Below are positions 16,569 through 25,478 of a DNA stretch of 64,000 bases, one piece after another; the stretch's first letter is position 1, and every line of letters starts with the position of its first letter. The position numbers and the translations under genes are program-made. The DNA is taken from the NCBI RefSeq assembly GCF_040187885.1, contig NZ_JBDPLH010000001.1:310001-374000 (forward strand). The letters run 5' to 3'. Source of the stretch: Roseateles_E cavernae. Lineage in GTDB: Bacteria; Pseudomonadota; Gammaproteobacteria; Burkholderiales; Burkholderiaceae_C. The notes below the pieces were generated by a model, which saw only the letters and a program-made list of their open reading frames with translations, had not been told where the DNA came from and searched no databases.

Positions 16569-17126
16569 ATGACGAACAACGCCATGATTTCCTTCGACAC
16601 CGGCCCCTGGCGCTTTCACCTGCGCGCGGCTGCCATCATCCGCGACGGTGAACGCGTGCTGCTTCATCGCGTCGGCGACGATCCGTTCTGGGCCTTGCCA
16701 GGCGGCCGGGTCGAGATCGGCGAGACGGCGGAGGCAGCGGTGCGGCGCGAGATGCAGGAAGAACTCGGCAACGAGGTTCGGGTGGAGCGACTGGAGTCGG
16801 TGGTCGAGAACCTCTTCACCTATCGCGGGCGGCAACAGCATGGGCTGGAGCTGCATTTCGCGGTCGCCCTGCCGGACGGGTCGGCACTGCTGAGCATGCC
16901 CTCGTTCGAGCGCCAGGACATCAGCGGCGGCCTCAACGGCGGCCCCGCCACTACGGTCCGCCTGAGCTTCCGCTGGTTTCAGCGCCATGAGCTGGCCGGC
17001 CTGGATCTGCGCCCCGCCTTCCTGGCCAGCCAGCTCAGCGAGCCTGGCAGCGCCGCCGCCATTCGACACATCGTGCACGACGATCACTCGCTCGCCGCAC
17101 CGACTTCGCTCCAAGCTCCGTGCTAG
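16569..17126 (+). CDS. NUDIX hydrolase
   Basis: A 185-residue Nudix protein. The Nudix box occupies residues 46-68: G46, E52, R60-E61, E64-E65 and G67 fit the consensus GX5EX7REUXEEXGU, which binds Mg2+ and cleaves nucleoside diphosphates linked to another moiety. The preceding segment RAAAIIRDGERVLLHRVGDDPFWALPGG is the usual opening strand set. Substrate cannot be told from sequence. It reads toward ldhA, nine bases downstream. Confidence 0.88.
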   Translation: MTNNAMISFDTGPWRFHLRAAAIIRDGERVLLHRVGDDPFWALPGGRVEIGETAEAAVRREMQEELGNEVRVERLESVVENLFTYRGRQQHGLELHFAVALPDGSALLSMPSFERQDISGGLNGGPATTVRLSFRWFQRHELAGLDLRPAFLASQLSEPGSAAAIRHIVHDDHSLAAPTSLQAPC

Positions 17127-17135
17127 GGTCGCCGC

Positions 17136-18199
17136 ATGAACCTCACCATCTTCAGCACCCGCCCCTACGACCGCGAGTTCCTTGAACGGGCGCGACTGGC
17201 TGCCGATCCGGGGGGGCGCAGTACCAGTTCAACTATCTCGAAGCGGGCCTGGACCTGAACACCGTGGCGGCGGCGGCCGGGGCGCAGGCGGTGTGCGCCT
17301 TCGTCAATGACAGGCTGGACGCGCCGGTGCTGGAGCGGCTGCAGCAGCTGGGTGTGCGGCTGATCGTGCTGCGCTGCGCCGGCTTCAACCAGGTGGACCT
17401 GGCGGCGGCCGCGCGGCTCGGGCTGCCGGTGGGGCGGGTGCCGGAGTACTCGCCGCATGCGGTGGCCGAGCACACGGTGGCCCTGCTGCTGACGCTGAAC
17501 CGCAAGATCCATCGGGCGCACGCCCGGGTGCGCGAGGGCAATTTCGCACTCGACGGCCTGCTGGGCTTCGATCTGCACGGGCGCACGGTGGGCGTGGTGG
17601 GCACAGGCAAGATCGGCGAGTGCTTTGCGCGCATCCTGGGGCCGGGCTTCGGCTGCCGGCTGCTGGGCCTGGATCCGCAGCCGAATCCGGCCTGCGAGGC
17701 CATGGGCATGCGCTATGTGGCCTCGCTGGCCGAACTGCTGGCGGCCAGCGATGTGGTCAGCCTGCACTGCCCGCTGACGCCGCAGACGCGCCACCTGATC
17801 GACGCGGCCGCGCTGGCCGGCATGAAGCGCGGCGCGCTGCTGCTGAACACCAGCCGGGGCGCGGTGGTCGATGCCGGCGCGGCGATCGCGGCGCTGAAGA
17901 CCGGACAGCTGGGCGGGCTGGGCCTGGACGTCTATGAGGAAGAAGGCTCGCTGTTCTTCCGCGACCTCTCGGCCGAGGCCTTGCAGGACGATGTGTTCGC
18001 GCGCCTGCTGACCTTCCCGAATGTGCTGATCACCGGCCACCAGGGCTTCTTCACCGCCGACGCGCTGAGCGCGATCGCCGCGACGACGCTGGCCAATCTG
18101 CAGAGCTTCGAGCGCACGGGCCGGCCGCTGCATCCGGTCCCTGTGGTGCAATCGGCTCTTGTGCCTGAGCTGCCCCGCGATGAATCCCGAACCCGTTGA
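17136..18199 (+). pseudogene. ldhA: D-lactate dehydrogenase LdhA, frameshifted by one base
   Basis: The gene reads MNLTIFSTRPYDREFLERARL from the ATG at 17136, then hits a run of seven G at 17210-17216 and goes out of frame to a stop near 17259. The frame one base over continues immediately with YQFNYLEAGLDLNTV and then a complete fermentative D-lactate dehydrogenase. Landmarks are ALRCAGFN-like LRCAGFNQVDL, VAEHTVALLLTLNRKIHRA, VGVVGTGKIGECFARIL (NAD site), LHCPLTPQT, LLNTSRGAVVDA, LGLDVYEEEGSLFF and TGHQGFFTADAL, with catalytic Arg, Glu and His positions present. One added G restores the whole protein (about 354 residues, slightly longer than E. coli LdhA). Translation from an internal GTG at 17264 would lack the first 40 or so residues. 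Either a homopolymer sequencing error or real slippage/inactivation. Confidence 0.85.
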
Positions 18200-18572
18200 C
18201 GATTTCCTGAACGAGCTGCGCCGTGTCGATGCACAGCGCTATGACCTGGTCGAGCGGGTGCGCAAGCTGATTCACACCGCCGGCCCACGGCTGCGCGAGG
18301 AGGTGCGCTACGGCGGCCTGCTGTTCTCGGCGGGCGCGCCGGTCTGTGCGCTGTTCTCCTACGAGCGCCATCTGGCGCTGGAGTTCAGCCAGGGCGCGGC
18401 GCTGGCCGATCGGCACCAGGTGCTGGAGGGCGAGGGCAAGCACCGGCGCCACATCAAGCTGGAGAAGATCGGCGATCTGTTCAAGAAGAATGTGCGCGAG
18501 TACCTGGAGCTGGCCTTCGCGGCGGCCGAGGCCGGCCAGGCGGCAAAGGCCGCTGCCAAATTGCGACGCTGA
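18180..18572 (+). CDS. DUF1801 family protein
   Basis: A 130-residue cytoplasmic protein with the YdhG-like DUF1801 fold: RYDLVERVRKLIHTAGPRLREEVRYGGLLFSAGAPVCALFSYERHLALEFSQGA, then GKHRRHIKLEKIGDL and NVREYLELAFAA. These proteins are small and widespread and have no firm function, although some are linked to iron chaperoning. It overlaps the 3' end of ldhA by 20 bases and so is probably cotranscribed with it. Confidence 0.8.
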   Translation: MNPEPVDDFLNELRRVDAQRYDLVERVRKLIHTAGPRLREEVRYGGLLFSAGAPVCALFSYERHLALEFSQGAALADRHQVLEGEGKHRRHIKLEKIGDLFKKNVREYLELAFAAAEAGQAAKAAAKLRR

Positions 18573-18584
18573 GCCGCCGCCCGC

Positions 18585-19676
18585 TCAGAACAGATCGACG
18601 CTGCCCGGGCTGACCTCTTTCAGCGCGCCCTGCTGGATCAGGCTCTCGTAGTGGCAGATGCGGTTGCGGCCGCCCCGCTTGGCCTCGTAGAGCGCGCTGT
18701 CGGCGCGGTTGATGACCTCCTGCGGCAGCACCACCGGATCGGCGCCGCTGAAGCCGCCGCTGATCGTGACCTGGCCGACGCGCGGGAACTTGAAGCTCTC
18801 GATCTTCTTGCGCGCGCGCTCGAAGGCCAGGGTCGCCGACTCCAGATCATTGGCCGCGATGATGGCGATGAACTCCTCGCCGCCATAGCGGTAGATCAGA
18901 TCGGAGCGCCGGAACGCCGCCTTCAGCAGCCGGGCCACCACGATCAGCACCTCGTCGCCGATCATGTGGCCGTAGCCGTCGTTGATCTTCTTGAAGTGGT
19001 CCACGTCCATCACGCCCAGCCAGTAGCGCTGCGGCAGCGGCTCGCGCCGCGCCACGCCGGGCTCGGGCGGCGCCGGCTCGTGCAGGCGGGCGTAGAGCAG
19101 GTTCCAGAGGCGGTCGAGATTGAGCTCCAGCGAGTAGCGGTTCAGCAGGCCGGTCAGGCGGTCGCGCTGGCTGGTGTCGAGCAGGGCGTAGAAGTTGGTG
19201 AACACCTCCAGCACGCCCAGCACGATGGCGTCCTCCATCGGCGTGATCTCGCGCTCGCGCCGCAGCACGAAGTAGCCGCAGATCTCGTCGCCGCCATGGA
19301 TGGGGTAGCAGACGATGAAGCCCTCGCCGCCGTCGCTGCGGCTGCAGGACTTGTCCAGCATGCGGACGTTCTCGAACAGGGTCTGCACCTCCTCGGGCAG
19401 GCGCTGCTCATTGGTGACCTCTTCCACCTGCTCGGCGACACGCTGCACACCGTCCTGCTGCGCCTCGATGCGGCGCGAGTGATGCAGTGCCCGCAGCACC
19501 TCGCCATGCTCGTCGACCCGGTACAGCGAGGTCTCGCTGACCCCCAGCAAAGGCCCCAAGGTGCGCAGCAGGCTTTGCTCGACCAGATAGGTGTCGCGGA
19601 TCGCCGTCATCTTCCCCAGCTGTTTGAGCACGCTGGGGAGGCCTGCGGATGTTCGTGTATTGCTCGTCATAGACAT
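18585..19676 (-). CDS. Diguanylate cyclase with GAF-like sensor domain
   Basis: A 363-residue cytoplasmic protein. The N-terminal half (about 25-175) looks like a GAF domain (SLLRTLGPLLGVSETSLYRV, GFIVCYPIHGGDEICGYFVL). The C-terminal half is GGDEF: DRLTGLLNRYSLE, GVMDVDHFKKINDGYGHMIGD, and active site YRYGGEEF with the inhibitory I-site RRSD five residues before. It should make cyclic-di-GMP from GTP and be subject to product inhibition. There is no signal or membrane segment. It converges with the DUF1801 gene and stands upstream of the dienelactone hydrolase remnant on the opposite reading order. Confidence 0.92.
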   Translation of the reverse strand: MSMTSNTRTSAGLPSVLKQLGKMTAIRDTYLVEQSLLRTLGPLLGVSETSLYRVDEHGEVLRALHHSRRIEAQQDGVQRVAEQVEEVTNEQRLPEEVQTLFENVRMLDKSCSRSDGGEGFIVCYPIHGGDEICGYFVLRREREITPMEDAIVLGVLEVFTNFYALLDTSQRDRLTGLLNRYSLELNLDRLWNLLYARLHEPAPPEPGVARREPLPQRYWLGVMDVDHFKKINDGYGHMIGDEVLIVVARLLKAAFRRSDLIYRYGGEEFIAIIAANDLESATLAFERARKKIESFKFPRVGQVTISGGFSGADPVVLPQEVINRADSALYEAKRGGRNRICHYESLIQQGALKEVSPGSVDLF

Positions 19677-19797
19677 CCCAAGGCAGTTCTCTTCTTGCCA
19701 GCCCAGTATGACCCAAGGCGCTGCGTCGGCAAGCCGCGCTGTTGCCTTTGCTCATGGGAGCTTGCCAAAAAGGAATGGCTGAGGCAGGGGTGCCGCC

Positions 19798-20678
19798 CTA
19801 GAGGCCGAACTGGGTCTTGAAGAACGCCGTCGTGGCGGCACGCGCCTGCGCGGCGGCCGCCGGGTTGGGCGCCATCTGCACCGGGCCGCCACGGCCCAGA
19901 TGGGCGAAGGGGTCGTTGATCGTGGCCGGGTCTTCCGTGCGGTCGAAACCGTGGGTGGCGTCGGCATACATCTTGACGCTCAGCAGCCCGGCCGGCACGG
20001 TGGCCTGCTCGGCCAGCTTGGGGCAGGTGTCGGGCAGGTCGTAGGTATCGAGCCCGCCGCCCTGCAGGAAGACCTTGGCGCCGGTCAGGCTGGCAAAGCC
20101 GTAGCCGGGCACACGGTTGTAGACCCAGCAGACCGGATAGTTGGGCGCGTGGGCGGCGAAGGCCAGGCCGGTGCCGGCCAGGTACTGCTCGGTGTAGGGC
20201 CGGGTCGCGGTCAGCATCGTCACGACGCCGCCCCAGGAAAAGCCCATGATGCCGATACGCTTGCCGTCGATGCTGGGCAGGCCGGCCAGGAACTTCAGCG
20301 CACCATAAGCATCGGGCAGGGTCTCGGGCACGCCGCTGGGCCGGCCGGCCGCGCCGCTGATGCCGCGCGCCCCCACATATCGATCTCCAGGGTCGCGATG
20401 CCGGCCGCGTTGAGTTCCTTGGCGTAGGAGACGCCGCGGCTGTCGATGCCGCTGCTGCCATGCACGATGACCACGGCGGGGCGCGCCGGGCCGGGCGGCA
20501 TGCGCAGCTCGGCCGGCACCGTCAGCGGCTTGACCGGATCGAGCGAGCGGTAGCTGACGCGGGTGACCAGAGTCTCCTGGTCGTCATCGCCGCCGCCGCA
20601 GGCGGTCAGGCTCAAGGCGGGCAGCAGCGCTGCGGCAAGGCGGGCGCGCTGGCCGGCAGCGGTCATCATGAAGGCCAT
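19798..20678 (-). pseudogene. Dienelactone-hydrolase-like lipoprotein, frameshifted by one base
   Basis: Reading from the ATG at 20678 (GGAG upstream) gives a lipoprotein signal (LLPALSLTACGGGDDD), then VTRVSYRSLDPVKPLTVPAEL, PAVVIVHGSSGIDSRG and LEIDMWG. At a run of five G (about 20371-20375) the frame is lost; the neighbouring frame continues directly with ARGISGAAGRPSG, DAYGALKFLAGLPSIDGKRI, the nucleophile motif GIMGFSWGGVV, and a C-terminal half containing MYADATHGFDRTEDP with the catalytic His. Adding one G gives one 293-residue protein. Dienelactone hydrolases open lactone rings; the secreted lipoprotein forms are uncharacterised hydrolases. This is the second single-G loss within 3.2 kb, which favours a sequencing artefact. 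Confidence 0.8.
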
Positions 20679-20855
20679 GTCTTGTCTCCGTCGATGCAGC
20701 GTCGGCCTGTCAGGGTCAGGTCTTGTGTGCCGCGAGCTAGCGCTATGCTCGCACAAACGCCGCCGCGAGTGGCAGGCCGCGAGCTGAGGCTTGGGGCGCG
20801 TGAATGGCCGGCGCTCTGTGCAACACTGTGCGCATCGCCTCCCCAAGCCTGTTCC

Positions 20856-21782
20856 ATGGACGACCCCGCGCACGATGAGGAACTGGTCCGGCATCTGCTG
20901 AGCCTGCACGAGGCCAGCCCGCAGCTGCTGGCCGTGTTCGACGACAAGGATGTGCTGCGCTTCGCGAACCGGGCGTTCCGCGAGGCCTTCGATGTCCGGC
21001 CCGACGGGCGGCTGACCTGGCTGGAGATGATGCGGGCCAATTGCGCCAGCGGGCGCGGCAATGTGGTCTCGGCCGCCGACAAGTCCGCCTGGTTGGCGGC
21101 GGCCGCCTCGCGGCGAGGCAAGCAGCGCTTCCGCGCCTTCGAGGCCGACCTGGTGGACGGGCGCTGGATCTGGATGAGCGAGACCATGGACGCGCAGGGC
21201 TGGATGTACTGCAGCGCCAGCGACATCACCGCGCTGAAGCAGGACGGCCGGGCGCTGCGCCAGGAGCGCGACCGCGCGCTGCGCGCGGCCCAGACCGATG
21301 CGCTGACCGGCATCAGCAACCGCGCCCATGTGCTGCAGCAATTGCAGGATCAGCTGGACCGGCTGCGCGAGCGTGGCGGGCGGCTGGCCGTGGTGCTGCT
21401 GGACCTCGATCACTTCAAGCGCATCAACGACAGCCTGGGCCACCAGGCCGGCGATCTGGTGATCTGCGACTTCGCGCGCCAGCTGCAGCTCAGCACCCGG
21501 CGCGGCGACGGCTGCGGCCGCCTGGGCGGCGAGGAGTTCATGCTGCTGCTGGGCGATGTCGACCGGCCCCAGGCGCAGGCCATCGTCGAGCGCCTGCTGC
21601 AGCGGCTGCGCCAGGCCCGGCCCCTGGCCGAGCAACCGGCGCAGAGCTACAGCGCCTCGGCCGGCCTGGCCATGGCCGGCGCCGAGGACGGCCTGACCGA
21701 GCTCTGCCGGCGCGCCGACCAGGCGCTGTACCGGGCCAAGGCCGGGGGGCGGGATCGCTGCGTCGCGGATTCGGATGACTAG
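20856..21782 (+). CDS. Diguanylate cyclase with N-terminal PAS domain
   Basis: A 308-residue cytoplasmic protein starting MDDPAHDEELV at 20856 (the long open frame upstream is not coding). A PAS domain (about 15-130: LLAVFDDKDVLRFANRAFREAF, WIWMSETMD, GWMYCSASDIT) leads into GGDEF: TDALTGISNRAHVLQQL, VVLLDLDHFKRINDSLGHQAGD, and LGGEEF with an I-site RRGD five residues before. It should make cyclic-di-GMP. It is divergent from the dienelactone hydrolase and converges with the EamA transporter gene. It is the second such enzyme within 3 kb. Confidence 0.9.
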   Translation: MDDPAHDEELVRHLLSLHEASPQLLAVFDDKDVLRFANRAFREAFDVRPDGRLTWLEMMRANCASGRGNVVSAADKSAWLAAAASRRGKQRFRAFEADLVDGRWIWMSETMDAQGWMYCSASDITALKQDGRALRQERDRALRAAQTDALTGISNRAHVLQQLQDQLDRLRERGGRLAVVLLDLDHFKRINDSLGHQAGDLVICDFARQLQLSTRRGDGCGRLGGEEFMLLLGDVDRPQAQAIVERLLQRLRQARPLAEQPAQSYSASAGLAMAGAEDGLTELCRRADQALYRAKAGGRDRCVADSDD

Positions 21783-21794
21783 CCGGCCGGTCCG

Positions 21795-22706
21795 TCAGCC
21801 GTTGGCGTGCGAGCCCGGTCGCAAAGCGCGCGCCCTCCGCGCCGGAAATCTGGCTTCCGCGACCAGCATCCCCGTCACGATCAAGGCAGCGCCGATCCAG
21901 TTCGGGAGGCTCAGCCGGTCTCCCGCCAGCAGGTAGCCGAACCAGCCGCCAAAGACCGGCTCCAGCACGATGATCAGCGCAATGCGGTTCGGCGATGAGG
22001 CGAACTGGGCCTGGGTCTGGACATAGAAGCCGAGGGCCGTCCCCAGGATGCCGATGACGAGAATCGCCTGTATCGTGGCGGCGTCGCGTGGCACGGACAG
22101 CTCCCGCAAGACCAGTGATTGCGCCAGCGACAGCAGCCCGACGACGACGACTTGGATGAAGGCGAGATTGACGATATCCGCGACCTTGCTGGCTCTGGAC
22201 AGGATGATGATGTGCAGCGCGAATGACGCCGCGCACAGCAATACCAGCAGGTCGCCGGCCCGAACGCTCAGGCCTTTCAGCGTCAGCAAGGCCAGGCCTA
22301 TGGTGGCCAGCAAGGCGCCGAGCAGCTGCGGCTTCCCCGGCAGCACCCGGAAGCAGGCGAACAGCATCAGCGGCGTGAAGATGACGGCGAGGCCGGTGAT
22401 GAAGGCGGCATTCGAGGCTGTGGTGAACATCAGCCCCTTGGTCTGGAACAGAAAAGCAAGATAGAGCGCAAGCCCGGCCATGCCGCCCTGGACAAGATCC
22501 GTTCTCGAGATCGGCACCCGCCGCGCCACGAGCGCCACAAGCATGACGAGTGCCGCAGCGAGGAATCTGTAGGCATTGAAGGCGGAGTCGCTCAGCTCGC
22601 CCAGGGCCGCCTGGATGGCGACAAACGACCAGCCCCACAAGGCGGTGATCAGCACCAGCGCGACCTCCCAGCGCCGCCGGCGAGGCCCCGCAACCATGCT
22701 CTTCAT
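21795..22706 (-). CDS. EamA/DMT-family transporter (RhaT/YdcZ type)
   Basis: A 303-residue inner-membrane exporter with ten predicted helices arranged as two EamA repeats: ALVLITALWGWSFVAIQAAL, FLAAALVMLVALVA, and after the middle LLALLCAASFALHIIILSR-like segment, ALIIVLEPVFGGWFGYLLAG and WIGAALIVTGMLVAE. The WGWSF opening and EPVFG in the second repeat are family hallmarks. The start at 22706 (MKSMVAG) has GGAAG upstream. DMT proteins usually export amino acids or other metabolites. The gene is divergent from an HTH regulator whose probable operator lies between them. Confidence 0.9.
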   Translation of the reverse strand: MKSMVAGPRRRRWEVALVLITALWGWSFVAIQAALGELSDSAFNAYRFLAAALVMLVALVARRVPISRTDLVQGGMAGLALYLAFLFQTKGLMFTTASNAAFITGLAVIFTPLMLFACFRVLPGKPQLLGALLATIGLALLTLKGLSVRAGDLLVLLCAASFALHIIILSRASKVADIVNLAFIQVVVVGLLSLAQSLVLRELSVPRDAATIQAILVIGILGTALGFYVQTQAQFASSPNRIALIIVLEPVFGGWFGYLLAGDRLSLPNWIGAALIVTGMLVAEARFPARRARALRPGSHANG

Positions 22707-22807
22707 TGCTTCTTCCTTCCGCTTGATGGGCACCCAAATCTCCAGCCGATGAAACACCTGCGCAGCTTCGCGAGCGGCCATGAATTCTTGAGCGCCTCGC
22801 GTCTGGC

Positions 22808-22838
22808 TTGGCATACGGTCTGTCGGTTTTGGCGTACG
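22808..22838. promoter_or_regulatory. Direct-repeat operator candidate
   Basis: TTGGCATACG (22808-22817) and TTGGCGTACG (22829-22838) differ at one base and are exactly 21 bases apart, two helical turns, so both would face the same side of the DNA. They lie between the divergent EamA transporter and HTH regulator genes, 48 to 78 bases before the regulator start. This is the expected placement for an autoregulatory site of that HTH protein. Confidence 0.55.
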
Positions 22839-22885
22839 CTGCAGGCCACAGATGGGAGGAGCGGTCCCCCGGGGCCGTCGAGAGC

Positions 22886-23575
22886 ATGCAATCGAGTTCA
22901 CCGGAAACGCTCCGCGCCCTGCTGGCGCGGCGCAGCAGAGAGCTGGGCAAGACGTTCACGGCCTTGGCGGCCGAGGCTGGGATCGCCCGGACCTATCTCT
23001 ACGAGCTCGCCAACGGCGGCGCTCGCGATCCGTCCGTGCGCACCCTGGTCAAGCTGGCCGGCGCGCTGCAGGTCTCGCCGCTGCTGCTGTTCCGCTACTA
23101 CGCCGACCTGCAGGGTTCGTCGGCCTTCGGCGCCTTCCCCTTGCAGACCAATCGGGCGATCAACCCGCAGGACCCGATCGATATCGCGGCCTTCAACGCC
23201 GACGTGACGACGCCCGACCATGCGGTGGTCTCGCCGGGCGAGTCCTTCCGAAAGATCTGGGAGATCCAGAACCTGGGCGGCCGCCCCTGGCGGGGCCGCC
23301 GTGTGGTTCGGGTCGACGGCGAATACGCGATCGCCCGGCGCCGGCCGGACGGCAGCCTCGAAGCCATTCAGGAGGCCTATCTGGCCAGCCTGTATCGCGA
23401 GGTCGAGCTGCCGGACACCCTGCCCGGGCAGCCCGTGCATATCGGCGTGGACTTCGCGGCGCCGAAGGAGAGCTGCACCGTGGCGTCGATCTGGCGGATG
23501 ACGGATGCCGACGGCGTCCCTTGCTTCGGACCCAGCTTCATCTTCTTTGCGCTCGTGACCGTGATGGCGCAGTGA
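22886..23575 (+). CDS. HTH (XRE-like) regulator with NBR1-Ig-like domain
   Basis: A 229-residue protein starting MQSSSPETL at 22886. The N-terminal helix-turn-helix (about 8-68) reads LLARRSRELGKTFTALAAEAGIARTYLYELANGGARDPSVRTLVKLAGAL. The C-terminal part (about 105-228) has VVSPGESFRKIWEIQNLGGRPW, VVRVDGEY, TLPGQPVHIGVDFAAP and CTVASIWRMTDADGVPCFGPSFIFFALV. That W-rich beta domain matches the NBR1 FW (four-tryptophan) Ig-like domain, known in the eukaryotic autophagy receptor NBR1 and also found in bacterial HTH proteins. It probably binds a protein or small ligand and controls the divergent transporter gene; both roles are inferred. Confidence 0.82.
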   Translation: MQSSSPETLRALLARRSRELGKTFTALAAEAGIARTYLYELANGGARDPSVRTLVKLAGALQVSPLLLFRYYADLQGSSAFGAFPLQTNRAINPQDPIDIAAFNADVTTPDHAVVSPGESFRKIWEIQNLGGRPWRGRRVVRVDGEYAIARRRPDGSLEAIQEAYLASLYREVELPDTLPGQPVHIGVDFAAPKESCTVASIWRMTDADGVPCFGPSFIFFALVTVMAQ

Positions 23576-23600
23576 GCGGATCGGCGCGCGCCCAGAAAAA

Positions 23601-23624
23601 AAGCGTCGCCCGAAGGCGACGCTT
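23601..23624. terminator. Bidirectional intrinsic terminator
   Basis: AAGCGTCGCC-CGAA-GGCGACGCTT: a perfect 10-bp stem with a CGAA tetraloop. An A run precedes it on the plus strand and TTTGCTTCTT follows. It serves the HTH gene (plus, ending 23575) and glpV (minus, ending 23655). Confidence 0.9.
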
Positions 23625-23654
23625 TGCTTCTTGGCTAGGTCGTGCGAGGCCTGC

Positions 23655-25397
23655 TTAACGCACGCGCCCTTCCTTCCAAGCGTTCAGCAGCTTGTCATAG
23701 GCGATGGTCTCGCCCTTGGGCTTCTCGTTGGCCAGCTTGGCCCACGGGGCGCCCTTGTCGCTCAGCCACTTGGCGTTGCTTTCCTTCTTGTTGAGCTTGG
23801 GCGCGCACTTGGCCATGCCGGCGCGCTCCAGACGGCCCATCACCTGGTCCATTTCCTCGGCCAGCGTGTCCATCGCACCCTGCGGGGTCTTCTCGCCGGT
23901 GACGGCCTGGGCCACGTTCTTCCACCACAACTGGGCCAGCTTGGGGTAGTCGGGGACGTTGGTGCCGGTGGGCGTCCAGGCCACGCGGGCGGGGCTGCGG
24001 TAGAACTCGACCAGGCCGCCGAGCTTGGGCGCCATATCGGTCATCGCCTTGGAGCGGATGTCCGATTCGCGGATCGGGGTCAGGCCGACGATGGTCTTCT
24101 TCAGGCTGGTGGTCTTGGCAGTGACGAACTGGGCATAGAGCCAGGCGGCCGCCGTCTTGTTGGCGTCGTGGTTGGCGAAGAAGGTCCAGCTGCCCACGTC
24201 CTGGTAGCCGTTCTGCATGCCTTCCTTCCAGTACGGGCCGTTCGGGCCTGGCGCCATGCGCCACTTCGGCGTGCCGTCGGCATTGACCACCGGCAGGCCC
24301 GGCTTGGTCATGTCGGCGGTGAAGGCGGTGTACCAGAAGATCTGCTGCGCGATCTGGCCCTGGGCCGGCACCGGGCCGGCTTCGCCGAAGGTCATGCCGG
24401 TGGCTTCCTTGGGCGCGTACTTCTTCATCCAGTCCACGTACTTGGTCAGCGCGTAGACGGCGGCGGGCGAATTGGTGGCGCCGCCGCGGCTGACGGATGC
24501 GCCCACCGGCGTGCACTTGTCGGCCGCGACGCGGATACCCCATTCATCGACCGGCATGCCGTTCGGGATGCCCTTGTCGGCGGTGCCGGCCATCGACAGC
24601 CAGGCGTCGGTGAAGCGCCAGCCCAGCGACGGGTCCTTCTTGCCGTAGTCCATATGACCGTAGATCGGCTTGCCGTCGATGGTCTTGACGTCTTCGCTGA
24701 AGAAGGCCGCGATGTCCTCGTAGGCGCTCCAGTTCAGCGGCACGCCCAGGTCGTAGCCGTACTTGGCCTTGAACTTGTCCTGCAGGTCCTTGCGCGCGAA
24801 CAGGTCGGCACGGAACCAGTAGAGGTTGGCGAACTGCTGGTCGGGCAGCTGGTAGAGCTTGCCGTCGGGCGCGGTCGTGAAGCTGGTGCCGATGAAGTCC
24901 TTCAGGTCCAGACCGGGGTTGGTGTATTCCTTGCCCGCACCGGCCATGTAGTCGGTGAGGTTCATGATCTTGCCGTAGCGGTAGTGGGTACCGATCAGGT
25001 CGGAGTCGGAGATCCAGCCGTCGTAGATGCTCTTGCCGGACTGCATCGAGGTCTGCAGCTTCTCGACCACATCGCCTTCCTGGATCAGGTCGTGCTTGAC
25101 CGTGATGCCGGTGATCTCGCTGAAGGCCTTGGCCAGGGTCTTGGCCTCGTACTCGTGGGTGGTGATGGTCTCGGACACCACCGAGATCTCCTTGACGCCC
25201 TTGGCCTGCAGCTTCTTGGCCGCTTCGATGAACCACTTCATCTCGGCCATCTGCTGGTCCTTGCTCAGCGTACTGGGCTGGAACTCGGCGTCGATCCACT
25301 TCTTGGCCTCGGGCTCGCCGGCCCAGGCGCCAGACGCCCCAACGGCCAGCGCGGCGGCGACGGCCAGCGCTGAGAACTTCTTGTGCTGCATCATCAT
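23655..25397 (-). CDS. glpV: Glycerol ABC transporter substrate-binding protein
   Basis: A 580-residue periplasmic binding protein, longer than typical sugar receptors but the usual size for GlpV. The start at 25397 is the first of three consecutive Met codons and has AGGAGA upstream. A Sec signal (FSALAVAAALAVGASGAWAGE) is followed by a type 2 binding fold: KWIDAEFQPSTLSKDQQMAEM, GVKEISVVSETITTHEYE, FSEITGITVKHDLIQEGDVVEKL, YDGWISDSDLIGTHYR and WSAYEDIAAFF. Together with the adjacent permeases, two ATPases, glpD and glpK it matches the glpSTPQV glycerol importer described in Rhizobium leguminosarum. It is the last gene of the glp operon and ends at a strong terminator. Confidence 0.92.
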   Translation of the reverse strand: MMMQHKKFSALAVAAALAVGASGAWAGEPEAKKWIDAEFQPSTLSKDQQMAEMKWFIEAAKKLQAKGVKEISVVSETITTHEYEAKTLAKAFSEITGITVKHDLIQEGDVVEKLQTSMQSGKSIYDGWISDSDLIGTHYRYGKIMNLTDYMAGAGKEYTNPGLDLKDFIGTSFTTAPDGKLYQLPDQQFANLYWFRADLFARKDLQDKFKAKYGYDLGVPLNWSAYEDIAAFFSEDVKTIDGKPIYGHMDYGKKDPSLGWRFTDAWLSMAGTADKGIPNGMPVDEWGIRVAADKCTPVGASVSRGGATNSPAAVYALTKYVDWMKKYAPKEATGMTFGEAGPVPAQGQIAQQIFWYTAFTADMTKPGLPVVNADGTPKWRMAPGPNGPYWKEGMQNGYQDVGSWTFFANHDANKTAAAWLYAQFVTAKTTSLKKTIVGLTPIRESDIRSKAMTDMAPKLGGLVEFYRSPARVAWTPTGTNVPDYPKLAQLWWKNVAQAVTGEKTPQGAMDTLAEEMDQVMGRLERAGMAKCAPKLNKKESNAKWLSDKGAPWAKLANEKPKGETIAYDKLLNAWKEGRVR

Positions 25398-25478
25398 TAC
25401 TCTTGTCTCCTCTGATGAATCCCCCGAACAGCGTGATGCGGCCCCGGGGGAGGAGGGGGCCGAATCCATGAATATCGT

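Noticed and set aside
23631..25373. Plus-strand open frame of 580 codons opposite glpV
   Set aside because: It is the mirror of a well-supported glycerol-binding protein gene; no ribosome site and no family signal.
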